Source: Datnioides undecimradiatus
Taxonomy: Eukaryota; Chordata; Actinopteri; Lobotiformes; Datnioididae
DNA: 64,000 nt
Direction: 5' to 3'
Assembly (NCBI GenBank): GCA_008933995.1
Contig: WARS01000013.1
Location: forward strand, 13,581,806 to 13,645,805
Of the stretch, positions 1-11,364 are shown piece by piece (positions within the stretch are counted from its first letter, which is position 1; every line of letters begins with the position of its first letter). The position numbers and the translations under genes were made by a program. Below the pieces are notes generated by a model that saw only the letters and a list, made by a program, of their open reading frames with translations, ran no database searches and was not told the DNA's origin.

Positions 1-3000
1 CACTGACAGTGCTGGCGGTCCACATAAGCTCACTGTGGAAACATTAAGTCTGGGAAGAGGGGAGGAAACCTTTATGGTGCCATTAAAACAAAAGGAGACA
101 GTGATTCTTTTTTAATACCTTTCTCCTTGAAGCGACTCATCTTCCACCCACTACCACTACTGAGAGCGGCGTCCTCAAATCCTTAGAGAGGGGACTTTAT
201 ATTGGCATGTCTTCTTTTTTTAAACAACAATCAACACTCGCTGGCAAGTTTTTACTGAGAACTGCAGCACAAGCCCACTCCACCACTCTGGGTGTCAAGG
301 GTCAATCAAGCTCATAAACGGAGGGTGTGTGCAAACGAAAACAGAGGGAGGGAGTCGCGATTGAGGGCAGCAGTGTTTGGTAATAAGCTGTTTCAGGCAG
401 AGCAGGCTGCATTCCTCTGCAGTGAAATCAGCAGGGAGAATATAAGCTGTGTTATAAAGGCATGCACTGATTTTGATATCATAGAAAGAGCTCAGAACCG
501 TCTATTCATAAAGGGGTGTTCCTTTTACTGGCCACATTTTTTCAGTTTTCAATGCACTTTTAAGTTAATTTATAGAATTACATGTGCAACATATTATGGG
601 CAGTCATCAACCACAGTATGTTGTATATACAGTATATAGACAGTCCGTTGATATTCCTCATCCAGTCCAGTGGCTCAAACTGTCCTCACCCGTGGTTTTA
701 CGACATCAACACCTGTACAACCAGTTCAAAACACAACTTGCTTGGTGGCGTGAACGATTGTTGGAAAACCACGAGGATGTTTGTGGTTGACCTTCATTGT
801 GACTGGCATTACTCAGTGTTGATTCAAGTCATGGGGTGGCATGTAGGTGCTTGCTGGGTCTGTGATTAGCAATAACAAAGTCCGTCCCCATTCGCACTCC
901 ACGGGGTGGTTTCCAAAAATATCTGCGCAGGTGCAGCTTTTGTTTTGGAGTCTTTAGTACCCCGCGACTATCACTTTGCATTCTCCAACCTCAATTACAC
1001 AGATTGTTGTTAATTGGTGTTTATATGACCAACAAGCCTTGATGGATAACAACATTGTGTAGAGTATAACTGATACACGCAGACCATGTCACCACAATAA
1101 AGCTGTGGTTGATTCAAGATATGCAAGTTTTCACTTTGCCCTCATTATGTGGTACAACAGTAGGTGCATTCAGGTGCTCGGTTGCCAAATATGCATTGTC
1201 TTTTCATTAAACTGCACCTTGAAATGGTAGGCTTGTGCATTTAATAGCAACATGCATTGTATTGAAATTCACAGCCATATTTTAAAGTGTGCTAGCCATA
1301 CAAAAGCTGTACAGATAATGAAATAACTCCTTTGTGTCCATCTGCTTTGTTATACCTATCTGAAGCTTGATAACATTTGTTAGCATTAACTCACTAAAGC
1401 ATTGTAAGCTGCTGGTCATACAAGCAAGGATGTCTTTTGCTGGATATGAAATCAACTTTCTCAGTTGTGAGAGTAAAAGTGTGCTATTGTAACTTAAAAA
1501 GTATGAAAACATACATGTATGTGAATGTGGCATATGGGCTTAAACATGCAAACGAAGAAGTGTAATTAAGTGTAACGCTAGCTTTTGTTAATGTAATTCT
1601 GAAATATAAAATTCAACCCTGCCTTGCAAATAATCTATTATGAATCTTTAGATCACAGATGAGTGAAAAAGCTGCTGTTGCATGTCGTCGCCTGCTCTGA
1701 TCGCTCAACCTAACTGCTGCTGTCTTAAAGCCATGTCAAACACAAACAGTCTTAGCAGCTTTACGCTGCAGACAACAGTCGTCGCTCAGTGTGATATTGC
1801 TCTGGTGAGCCGCTGGTGAAATACTGAAGTAACTGCGCGGTTACCGCAACACTTTGTGACTCATATCAGGCACATTGTGGCCTTGACCTACATATCGCCT
1901 ACCTCTCCCACCTTCACACTGACAAACACACACAGACACAGACATAGGATTTGTCATGGAAAGAAAGACCCAGTCGCACAAACACAGTGGAGAGATTAAG
2001 AGTAAACCACTAATCTGACGGTGCCCGCATCAGTGTGTTTGTGTGTATGTGTGCTCCGTTTTGAAATGTGGGGAGGCTTTATGCGATGGCTGCTTCAACC
2101 GTTTTTCATTCTGTCTCAGCAGCTAGAACGAGGGCCTTTTGTTTTTCCAGGAATTTCACCCCTGAGAGAAGAAACGGGGAGGAGAGAGCGTGTTCCCGGG
2201 CTCGTGTTCAGTTTGTTGTGATCGTCATAAATTAGATGTTTGAGCGGTTAGTATTTTATTTAGTTTTCTGCACTCCTATGAGTCATAAAAGGTGGAGAAC
2301 ATGACAGGGAAGAGGCAGAAAAAGAGAGAGGTGCAGAAGCTGTTTTGCAAAATTGAGAGAAAAAAGAAAGAAATGTGGTGAAAGGATTTGACGGTAAAGA
2401 TTGGAGTGGATATTAAGATGCAGACGAACACAGTCTGTCTGCTCTTCATGTGTTATTGTAGTGGCAAGGGCTGCATGCCTGGGAGACACCCCGGGGCACT
2501 CAACCCTGTGTTCACCAGCCAAATCAGACACAATGTTCATAAACTGTTCAGAGCGCCGAGATGGTGCCGTTCACTGTCCAACCATGTCAAGCTGCTCAGT
2601 GTTTAAAACACTCTTTGCTTGATGCATAACGCTAACTAAAAATGAGGTTTATAGAATAAAGTACACACACGCACAGATGCACAGACGCACAGACAGAGAA
2701 TCTGATATATCTCAAAGCATACAGAGTGGCTGATGACCCCCCCCCCCCAGCAGGGACAACTGTGCACTGTAGCCCCGGAGCACAGGTGCATATGTACACA
2801 CACACAAACACACACACACACACTACCACGTACTTGTGTACCACTGTGTGTCTGGGGTAATGTCTGTTGCTGTTATAATCCCATTTACCTCTGAAAACGC
2901 AAGTGTGTGTGCGTAGTGTTGCAGGGAATGAGGAGAGAAAGAATTTGTGTGATGTAGTGCCCAGCCTGTCTACTGTCTCAGAGTGGCAGCTGTCTCACAC

Positions 3001-6000
3001 ACACACACACACACACGCAGGCACACACGCAGGCACACATGTCTTTTATCCACATGGCACACTGGGTGTCAGAGAAGCAGTTGTCCTTGTACTTATTGCT
3101 GCTCCAGCCCTTGAATGTGTGAGTAGATTGTCTGGTGGTTTCTACCCTCGTCCTTGTTCTGGCTACTGATTCAAGCCTGGGAAACAAACAGGGAGGACAG
3201 TGGAAATAAGTGACATCAGTCAGATTATTACAGATTAACAGGCTAAGAAAAAAAGACTGTGCAGCGAACTCTTCAAGTCTGTTTTTTGTGTCTTTAATGA
3301 TTGTTTATTACTATGTGTTTTATGACCTTGTGGCTCATGATACTTTCTTCAAAAAGTCATTTTACGACCTTCAGATTCCATTATTCCACGAAACAGAGCC
3401 GAGCTGCTTGTAAAGCGACTGCTGTAAAGAATTTATTCTTGGCTAACGTACTTAAGCAAAACTAATATAGAGCGAACCGACGACGACGTTTGAGGCCGGT
3501 GTTGCTACTCAGTAGCCTTTTTTCACAGCTCCTCCACCGTCAAGGGTAGCCGCTAGACAGGTCTGGATCAGGTTTTATCACTCCAGCCGGGCTGATGGCT
3601 TGAAAGTCAGCCCAGCCAGGTGCTTTAAAGACAGGGGGCTCAATTTGTTTCAGCGCCTGACTTCCTAACACACATACACATGCACACACATGCACACACA
3701 CACACACACACACACAGTACTTTTGTACTTAGGAACAAGGCATTTGTTTTGGCAGGCCACCTGCCACAGAGAGGGAGAGAAAGGGCACCGGCGCTTGTCC
3801 TCCACTAAACTGATTTACGTTGGCACTAAAACAGAACTCATAAGGGCTTTTTATACACCTCAAGACTTACCAGTCAGCTTGTTCCCCCAGCCAAGGCAGA
3901 AAGGAAATGATACAAGATACCACAATATACAATACCGCTTTGTTGTCCGACCTCTTGAAAATTGTTCTTACCTCCTCTGAAATTTCTCTTGGCTTGCTGG
4001 ATAACTTGAACACGATGTGGGGACAGTTGTTTTTGGCACTGTAAAAGTGCTAGCTCATATTTTGCATATACTTTTCTCTCCCCTAAATGCCTCTTTGTCA
4101 CTTTTCTTCTTGCTAATAAAGTAACAATATGCCATCGCAGTAATGATATAATGACACAAAAATGAATATCAGCTCTTAGGTGAGCTGTTTCAGGCTACGT
4201 TGCCCCAAGGGCACTCTATCAGTGCTATCCATATTCAGTTATTAACACATATTCTGCTGCCATTCAGCTGTTATTGAAAAAGGACCTTTATGAACAAATT
4301 TCCATGGACAGTGACAGATGGGCTGAGATATTTTTTTGATAATATTCCTGTGAGTTATTGCAATAATGTTGACATTCTCTGATAATCCTCAGCAGACAGA
4401 GTGATTGCTTTGTTGCACTGTTCAGATTGGAGTTTTTGAACCCGTTGAGAGATCGGGCTCAGCTTTGATGTCGGTTAGACTGGTGGTCTAGCCCCACCAC
4501 CTTACCCCCCCCTTAGACAGCTTCTGATTGGTGCATATGTCAGACTGGTGGGCAAACTAGGCTGCAAATGACTAACCTGTATCATGCCTACCTGCAGTGT
4601 GTGCGTGTGCGTAGGTAGTGTGTATTTGTTCAAAGCACAGAAATAGTTTGGAGAGCAACCCACATCCTCCACCCTGTAATAACTTCACTCAGACTTTTTT
4701 GTGTGTTTGTGTCTGTCTGCGAGTGTGTTGTCTGTCCAGGGATTGCCGCCTATCCCTCTGTCAATCCATCCCTCCGTCGGTGTGTCGGGGGATGGTAATC
4801 CATTCTTCCCATATGCAGATAGTGGCGGTGAGATTAGGCAGACCCTGGGAGAGGATTAAGGCTTCAGGGCTTGGCTCCCCTTCAATCTTACCCTCCTCGC
4901 TACCCCACCACCACCACCACCCCACCTCACCACCCGCTTCCTGCCGCCGCCTCATGCTTTTCAGTCCTTTACCCACCCCTGACCCGCCCCCTCTTTCCTC
5001 CTCCGGGCAAATCTCCAATCTCTGGAGTGTGTTGACTGCTGAGTGAAGAGGTGGACAGCAGATTAAGATAGAGACCCATTAGGTTTTCCTACATGTGTGT
5101 TTTGATTTGCGTGTGCATGAGGTGTTATCCCTTTGGGTTTACTGCGTGTGTATTTTAAACGGTATTGCTTCCTCGATTATTCTGTGGTTAGGTTACAACA
5201 ATTGACTCTTTGTGTGTGTATGAAAGTGTGTGTGTCTTGACATTTTGCATTAATTTTGTCACACACGTCCGTCTCACTCACTATAGTTCCTTTCTTTTCG
5301 TAACCCTCCCCCGCTTCCACACTCTCACCTCTTCCTCTTATCCCAGATGTGACCCACATGTTGCGATGCGCTGCAAAGGCTAGAGAATTTGTCTGAGTGC
5401 TGATCTTCCTCCTTCCTCCCCCTCATCATCATCACCCCTTTCCTTGCCACCTCCTCCTGCTCTTTCTCCCCTCCAGTGGCGAGTGCTGTAATTGATATGC
5501 CACCAGCAATAAATCAGCACAGCTCTGTGGCTGAGCAGCGACCATTATCTGAATGGACAGGTTTAGCTGCTTTGGAGAAGACGGTGAGAGAGGGAGAGTT
5601 GATCCAGCTCAGCTCACTAGAGTCACCAGCAGCTCACCGCTTCGCTGGATATTTCTCACAACGCGTACGGGAAAACACGCCGCCACCCCCATTCTCTTCT
5701 CAGCCAAATAAACAAAATGAAGTAAAGCCTCCTGCTTTCTAAGCTTTTCCATCTCTGTTACCTCTGTTTCAATCCCTCATTCTAATTCCTAGTGTCCATA
5801 GGGATGCAGTACAGTCCTGTCCATTGATAGGGCGTCCAGATATCAAATCCAATCAACTTGGCCCCTTACAGCCTGTCCTCTCTAATGCTTTTCCCTGATG
5901 TGATAACAGCCTCAGCTCCCCCGATATGGCTGCTGCCCATTCCCAAAGCCACAGACACGCTCCGGCCCAAAATGATTGACATGTTTTTCCTTGATGGTGC

Positions 6001-7388
6001 CAGATATGGCTTGCAACCTTGTTCCAGCGCTCTTCCCACCATTTCACTTTAGCTCTGGAGGAAATTGAAATTGAAGAGGGTTTGGAAGGGTAAGGAGGGA
6101 AAGCAAAATAGCAGAAATTGTGAGAGAAAAGAGGAATGTGAGGGAGAAGCTGAGTGATTGACTATATCCTCAGCAGTTAGGCGTGTCTGCTTTTGACTGG
6201 ATGGACGACAAGCAGCGGAGAAAGAGGAAACCGGTCCTTTTATCCATCCTGTCTCCTCCCCATTTGATGTGAAGTTTATATTCTGGAGGTGGATACATTT
6301 GTTTGTGAGAATGTGTGTCGTGATGTCATCGTGTTATTACCGCGATAGATAACAAGCAGCTGGAGACCCCCAGATGCAATTTGTTGTGTGATTCACACTC
6401 TCTTACATCAAGCCGTGGCTGGCCTAAATGAAGAGGAATTACTGTTGGGACGTGGGACATCTTTTTTTCACACTTTCTCTCTCGTTCTTTATCAGGCTCT
6501 CTCATTTGCTCGCTCGTTCACGCCACCTCATTGTATCTTTCCCTTACTTGGAAATGAAAAAGGAAAATGAGGCAGCCGGCCTCCCTACGTGCCACCGTGC
6601 TTTAAATTGGCATCTGCTCTCGTCGCACAACGCGAATGTACCGTTGAGCAAGAAATTAGGTTTTTTTTTTTTATAGGCTGGCTCGTCACTTTATTGCGGC
6701 TGCTTATGTTGTAGAGACTGCTATCTGCGCGAATTGTTTTAATCTCAGAGTGGAAAGCGGGGGTATATCTGATGGCTGCAGCCTAGGTCCTTCTGTCTGC
6801 GGTTACCTCGCTGAGGTTCCTCAGTCCACGGGGCTCCCCTGGTGTTTGATTCAAGCGCAGGTAGAGCTGATTAAAATGCTGCAGAAGTGCCGCCTTTTGT
6901 TTGGCTTGTGCTGCTCCTCACACACCCCTCTGCTCTTTCTCTCTCTGTCCCTGCCGTTTCTCCTCCTCTCTGTCTCCTACTTTCCTCGCTCTGCTCCTCT
7001 TTCTCACCATGTGTTTTTTTTTCTCTCTCTCCTATACATTTGTCTTCTCCCGCGGTTTCATTTGTGGAAATTGGATGACACCACCTCTCCCTGAACCTGG
7101 CTAGCTCTGTCTCAGCTGAGCTATGGTTTGCTATTCCATGAGCATCGCCTCTACTATTTCTCCTCTCTTTCACACTCTCTCTCTCTTTCTTTTCTCTCTC
7201 ACACTCTGCAGCAGCGCTGACTAAAATTGATGTGCAATTCAATGACTCCTCTTACTGAGGTGTTTAATTCTTTCAATACTTGCAAAAGTGCAATTTATCC
7301 CCGGTGAGTGTTCACCCACACTCTACCACACATATCCGCCTTCCTCAATGATCTGCTGTTTAAACCAACAAAAAGGAAACAGGCTTTG

Positions 7389-7390
<2 letters not shown>

Positions 7391-7440
<50 letters not shown>
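7391..7440. repeat. (AC)25 microsatellite
   Basis: An uninterrupted 50-bp AC tract, the only long dinucleotide tract upstream of the first coding exon, about 1.8 kb before it. Confidence 0.98.
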
Positions 7441-7442
<2 letters not shown>

Positions 7443-8089
7443 TCATCTGTCTGTGCCTGGGATACTGACCACACTTCCTGACCTGTATGCCTGCTGATTG
7501 ATAGACAGATAGCCTTGCTCTGGAGTGGCTGACCACATGGGGAGCGGGAGGTAGAAACTGAGATAAGGAGAGAAAGAGAGGAAAAACCCAGATTCCTCTT
7601 TGCCTCTGCTGTCTGTCCTTCTTTTGATTTTTTTTTTGCCTCCCTCATCTCCCTTCCCCCCTCTTCCCACCTTCCTCATCTCTCTGTAGTGTCTCTCATC
7701 TTTTCCGATTCGGCGTGGTCATAAAACATCCTTTGCGCAGACACTTTGATAGTCAAGGTGAAATTGAAGCGTAGGGTCCCTGGAAGACTTGCGTCCTGTT
7801 TTGCATAATCAGCATTTACAGGAGAAGTAATGTCCCAGTATTGCGGGAACATGATTGGCCTGTCAAGCAGCAGCACGTACCTGGCAAACCCTGGTCCTCA
7901 TTGCCTTGTGCTGTTGTTGGAGGATGCCCAAAGGAGCAAATCTAAAAAATTAAACTCTCCCCTTTCATTGAGTCCTCCTCCTCTTCCTCCTCCCCATCCT
8001 TTACCTTTAAAACCTTCTGTCTATAAATAATCTCACTCCTATATACCACCTTTTGTTTTCTGCATCTTAGGTTGTGTGTATGTAGTATT

Positions 8090-8117
8090 TGCTATGTAAA
8101 ATATATTTTACATAGCA
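8090..8117. repeat. 28-bp perfect palindrome
   Basis: TGCTATGTAAAATA (8090-8103) is followed at once by its exact reverse complement (8104-8117), with no spacer. It is AT-rich in the centre and ends abruptly at both sides. Confidence 0.95.
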
Positions 8118-9275
8118 GAACAGAATTGAAACCCAAGTAAACGTGTATTTATCAATCCACCTCTCTTCAGTTTTCATGATATGAGAGTACGAAGATGTCA
8201 GTGAGGAAGTTAGTAGGGCCATACACAAGAAACCATTAAATAACTCCTTAAGTTATCATCGCAACAGGCATTTTATCAGTCGCCGGAAGACTGTTTGGGA
8301 AATTAGTGGAACTGAAGCATCCATTGTACAGTATATTTCTCAGATGCCAGGATGATGATGTTATGTTTGAGCAGTTCAGGCAGGTTCAACTTTAATGCCA
8401 GGGCAGACACTGGGACCCTCACTGGTTCAAGGCAGTAATGTGTGTTAAAAGCTTCTCTTGATGCGTTGCAAATGGCTGTCTGATCATGGCTTTAATGCTA
8501 TAGGTATCTCAATAGCAGGAGACTGTGACTGCTGTTGGGGGGGGGTTAGGAAAAGGGTTGTGTAAGACAAGGGGCCCTTCAAAAACCATCAGTGAACGGT
8601 TCACAATTGTGCTGAATAGGCAGTATACATCTTGTCAAGGGTCTTTATGTCTCTCTCTCTGCTCAAGCTATATTTATCCTAATATATACGGTACATATTG
8701 TAATCATTGTTCCCTAAGGGAAGGCAGTGTGTGTTGGTGACCTGCAGTGCTGCGACTAGAGGCTGATACTCCGATACATTTGCCAGACCTGCAGGTGTAA
8801 TTACAACAAGGGTATGTTGATACTGTTGAAACCATGACAGGAGAGCTTTCTAGCAGACCTGGCTATAAATTGCTTGCTGTCAATGTAAACGGCGCCCACA
8901 GGCACTTTTTCACACAGCGTCCTCCTCCAAAGCCACCATGATGAAGTTGAAAGTTATGAAATATTAAAGAGTTCAGTGTTGTGAGTCTATAACTCATTCC
9001 AGCAACACTGGCATTATGTGTTACGGAGCCTTTAATAATTGGACCGTACCTCCCCCGCTATCTTCACTCATAATTAAATGCAGGCACACATTTGCCTTCC
9101 AGACCTGATTTGATATCGTTTATTTATCATTGGAGCAAGTGTCAGCTTGATTTTTTTTCTAATTTTGCCTGTGCAACGTGTGTGAGCCTTTTGGGCTTCT
9201 CTGCATGCTTGATGCAGAATCATTGGGAAATGTTGCTTGGACACTCACAGTGTTTTTTTTCTTTCTGCCTTCCAG

Positions 9276-9539
9276 GGCTCCCAACTCATGCCCCTGTGGA
9301 TGATGTTCCTGATGAAGGTTTGCAACACTGAGAACAGGACAGCGGATCAATAGGAGTTTTGCTTTCCCTCCTGTCATCCTCCTCTCTCTCCCTCAAATTG
9401 TCCTCCCTTATTCCTCAACACGAGCTGGAAAAAAAGAAAATCCTGACTCGGGACTTGGTATCAGAGCTTGTACTCCTCGTCCTCCTCCTCTCTTTCTCCT
9501 TCCCCACCCCCCTACGCCTTGCCTCTCCACAGCCCAGAT
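9276..9539 (+). other. plxna1: 5' untranslated leader of the first coding exon of plxna1
   Basis: The exon start is set by a pyrimidine-rich run ending in TTCCAG at 9270-9275, a near-ideal acceptor. The 264-nt leader is pyrimidine-rich in its second half. It contains one short upstream ORF (9288-9353); after that I see no further ATG before the main start at 9540. The reading frame stays open upstream of 9540 from about 9468, but no ATG occurs there. The exact 5' edge would be settled by transcript data. Confidence 0.7.
9288..9353 (+). promoter_or_regulatory. Upstream open reading frame (21 codons) in the plxna1 leader
   Basis: An ATG 12 nt into the exon opens a frame of 21 codons (MPLWMMFLMKVCNTENRTAD followed by Q) closed by TAG at 9351-9353. 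Three further in-frame ATGs (codons 5, 6 and 9) mean that leaky scanning past the first ATG would often start again in the same uORF. It ends 186 nt before the main ATG, which leaves room for reinitiation. Upstream ORFs of this sort usually lower translation of the main frame; that role is inferred here, not shown. It depends on the acceptor at 9275 being the real exon edge. Confidence 0.5.
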
Positions 9540-10721
9540 ATGTGTCCCCTAGCTCGGCCTGCAGCTTCCCTTGGCCAGGGGAACTTTTTTCTCCTTCTGG
9601 GGCTTGTGCTTATCATAAACTCATCCTTCTCTGGAGGCCAGCCCCCACCCTTCAAACGATTTGCCCCTGCTGAGTGGGGGCTTACACATTTGGCCATCCA
9701 CAACAAAACAGGAGAAGTGTATGTCGGAGCTGTCAACTGGATTTTCAAGCTGTCTAGCAACCTGACCAAACTGCGCAGCCACATGACTGGCCCAGTGGTG
9801 GACAATGAGAAATGCTACCCTCCGCCGAGTGTCCAGTCCTGCCCTCATGACCTGGCCCAGACCCCCAATGTGAACAAGCTTCTTCTCATAGACTATGCAC
9901 AGAACCGCCTCATTGCATGTGGCAGCACTTCACAGGGGATCTGCCAATTCCTGCGTCTGGATGACCTCTTTAAGCTTGGTGAACCTCACCACCGCAAGGA
10001 GCACTACCTCTCCAGCGTGGCAGAGTCGGGTACCATGTCCGGCGTTATCATAAGCTCCCCCGACAGTCCAACCAGCAAGCTATTCATCGGAACTCCCATC
10101 GATGGCAAGTCTGAGTACTTCCCCACATTGTCCAGCCGCAAACTGATGGAGAACGAAGAAAATGCCGACATGTTCAGCTTCGTCTATCAGGATGAGTTTG
10201 TGTCCTCTCAGCTAAAGATCCCCTCTGACACTCTATCAAAGTTCCCTGCTTTCGACATCTATTATGTTTACAGCTTCAGCAGTGAACAGTTTGTCTATTA
10301 TCTAACAATGCAGCTGGATACCCAACTGACTTCACCGGATGCCAGCGGAGAGCAGTTCTTCACCTCCAAAATTGTCCGCCTCTGCGTGGATGACCCTAAG
10401 TTCTACTCCTATGTCGAGTTCCCCATTGGCTGCACTAAAGATGGGGTAGAGTACCGCTTGGTGCAGGATGCGTTCTTGGCTCGGCCAGGCCGGCAGTTGG
10501 CCAACTCTCTGGGGATCTCTGAGAATGAAGACATCCTCTTTACAGTCTTCTCTCAGGGTCAGAAGAATCGGGCTAAACCACCCAAAGAGTCTGCATTGTG
10601 CCTGTTCACCCTGAGGAGGATAAAAGAGAACATCAAAGAAAGAATTCAGTCCTGCTACAAGGGGGATGGGAAACTCTCCTTACCATGGCTGCTCAACAAG
10701 GAGCTCTTCTGCATAAACTCG
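9540..10721 (+). CDS. plxna1: plxna1 first coding exon: signal peptide and N-terminal sema domain (codons 1-394)
   Basis: This exon encodes the start of plexin-A1, a cell-surface receptor that works with neuropilins to read class 3 semaphorins and binds class 6 semaphorins directly in axon guidance and vascular and immune patterning. Residues about 16-30 form the hydrophobic core of a signal peptide, and the sema domain follows from about residue 40. Family-typical stretches include [10 protein letters not shown] (57-66), [15 protein letters not shown] (88-102), [20 protein letters not shown] (136-155) and [18 protein letters not shown] (184-201). Cysteines at 92/101, 127/135, 298/354 and 372/391 fit the conserved sema disulfides; Cys282 should pair with Cys403 in the next exon. 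N-glycosylation sequons lie at Asn55 and Asn74. ATG 9540 is the first in-frame ATG after the acceptor and has G at -3. The exon ends on a full Ser codon before gtaagc (phase 0). [10 protein letters not shown] and the downstream exons favour A1 over A2, A3 or A4; whether this is the a or b teleost copy cannot be told. Odd point: Trp67 where plexins have Arg. Confidence 0.95.
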
Positions 10722-11328
10722 GTAAGCTCAGATCCGTTTTTGCGCTTTTTGAGTTCTGCTGAGTGCATACTTTGTTTATAACCTTTTTCCCTAAATATCA
10801 GTTTACTCATCAGTGAAGGCATACATGTTGTGTTTTGATGGTGTTGACATTGATGCATTCTCCATTAGCGTTAATTGGCACTTGTCTAATAGGAAAGTAT
10901 GAAACCATTGCTTTTGGCACACACATACAGCTCTCTTGGATACTGCCTTTTCTCAATGTTACTGAAAATATGCTCTCCTGGATACATACGTATATGCACA
11001 CAGGAGTCAATCCAGTCTTGATGAGTTTGTGTCTCTGTGTCTGATACTCCTGTTTTTACTCTCTACACCCTTTTTGTGCCCCAGCTAATTGAATACTGGC
11101 CCACCCATGCTACATTCATTCATAAGGACCACCGCTAAAGGCCTGCAGTGATTAACACTATGTAGCGTGAAAAGCTCTTCTTTCTTTCTCTTTCCGTTTC
11201 CCTTTTCACTTTTACTCTGCCCCCTTTTTCCTCTATCCACAACCTCTTGGTGCTTTGATTTAGCCAGACATGGGACATCATTAGCCCAGTCCCCTGGATT
11301 TGTGAAATGTCACTCAAGAGTAGTACTA

Positions 11329-11333
<5 letters not shown>

Positions 11334-11363
<30 letters not shown>
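11334..11363. repeat. (CA)15 microsatellite
   Basis: An uninterrupted CA tract about 610 nt downstream of the first coding exon's donor; CA repeats in introns can bind hnRNP L in the transcript. Confidence 0.97.

Positions 11364-11364
<1 letters not shown>

Larger units (their letters stand above)
1..9275 (+). other. Intron or upstream sequence 5' of the first coding exon of plxna1
   Basis: I see no coding exon here on either strand. Because the exon that follows begins at a strong splice acceptor, this stretch is most simply the 3' part of the intron after an untranslated exon 1. That exon is either upstream of the window or not recognisable, and I see no CpG-rich promoter-like block. Contents: a C12 run (2737-2748), short CA tracts near 2796-2823, 2996-3016 and 3693-3716, one long (AC)25 tract (7391-7440), pyrimidine-rich stretches around 6930-7210, and a 28-bp perfect palindrome (8090-8117). 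The reading frames present are short and mostly low complexity. The intron assignment is an inference from the acceptor and from usual plexin gene structure. Confidence 0.7.

Noticed and set aside
2632-2844. Cys/Val-rich and Thr/His-rich frames here and at many other places
   Set aside because: They are translations of TG and CA dinucleotide repeats (CVCVCV or THTHTH).
9468-9539. N-terminal extension of the plexin frame upstream of ATG 9540
   Set aside because: The frame is open, but its first codon is TTG, not ATG, and the translated part is a Ser/Pro-rich low-complexity run. The signal peptide follows naturally from ATG 9540.
10722-10781. Frame continuing past the first coding exon
   Set aside because: A consensus donor (TCG|gtaagc) lies at 10722 and the next exon resumes the plexin sequence exactly in phase, so this is intron read-through.
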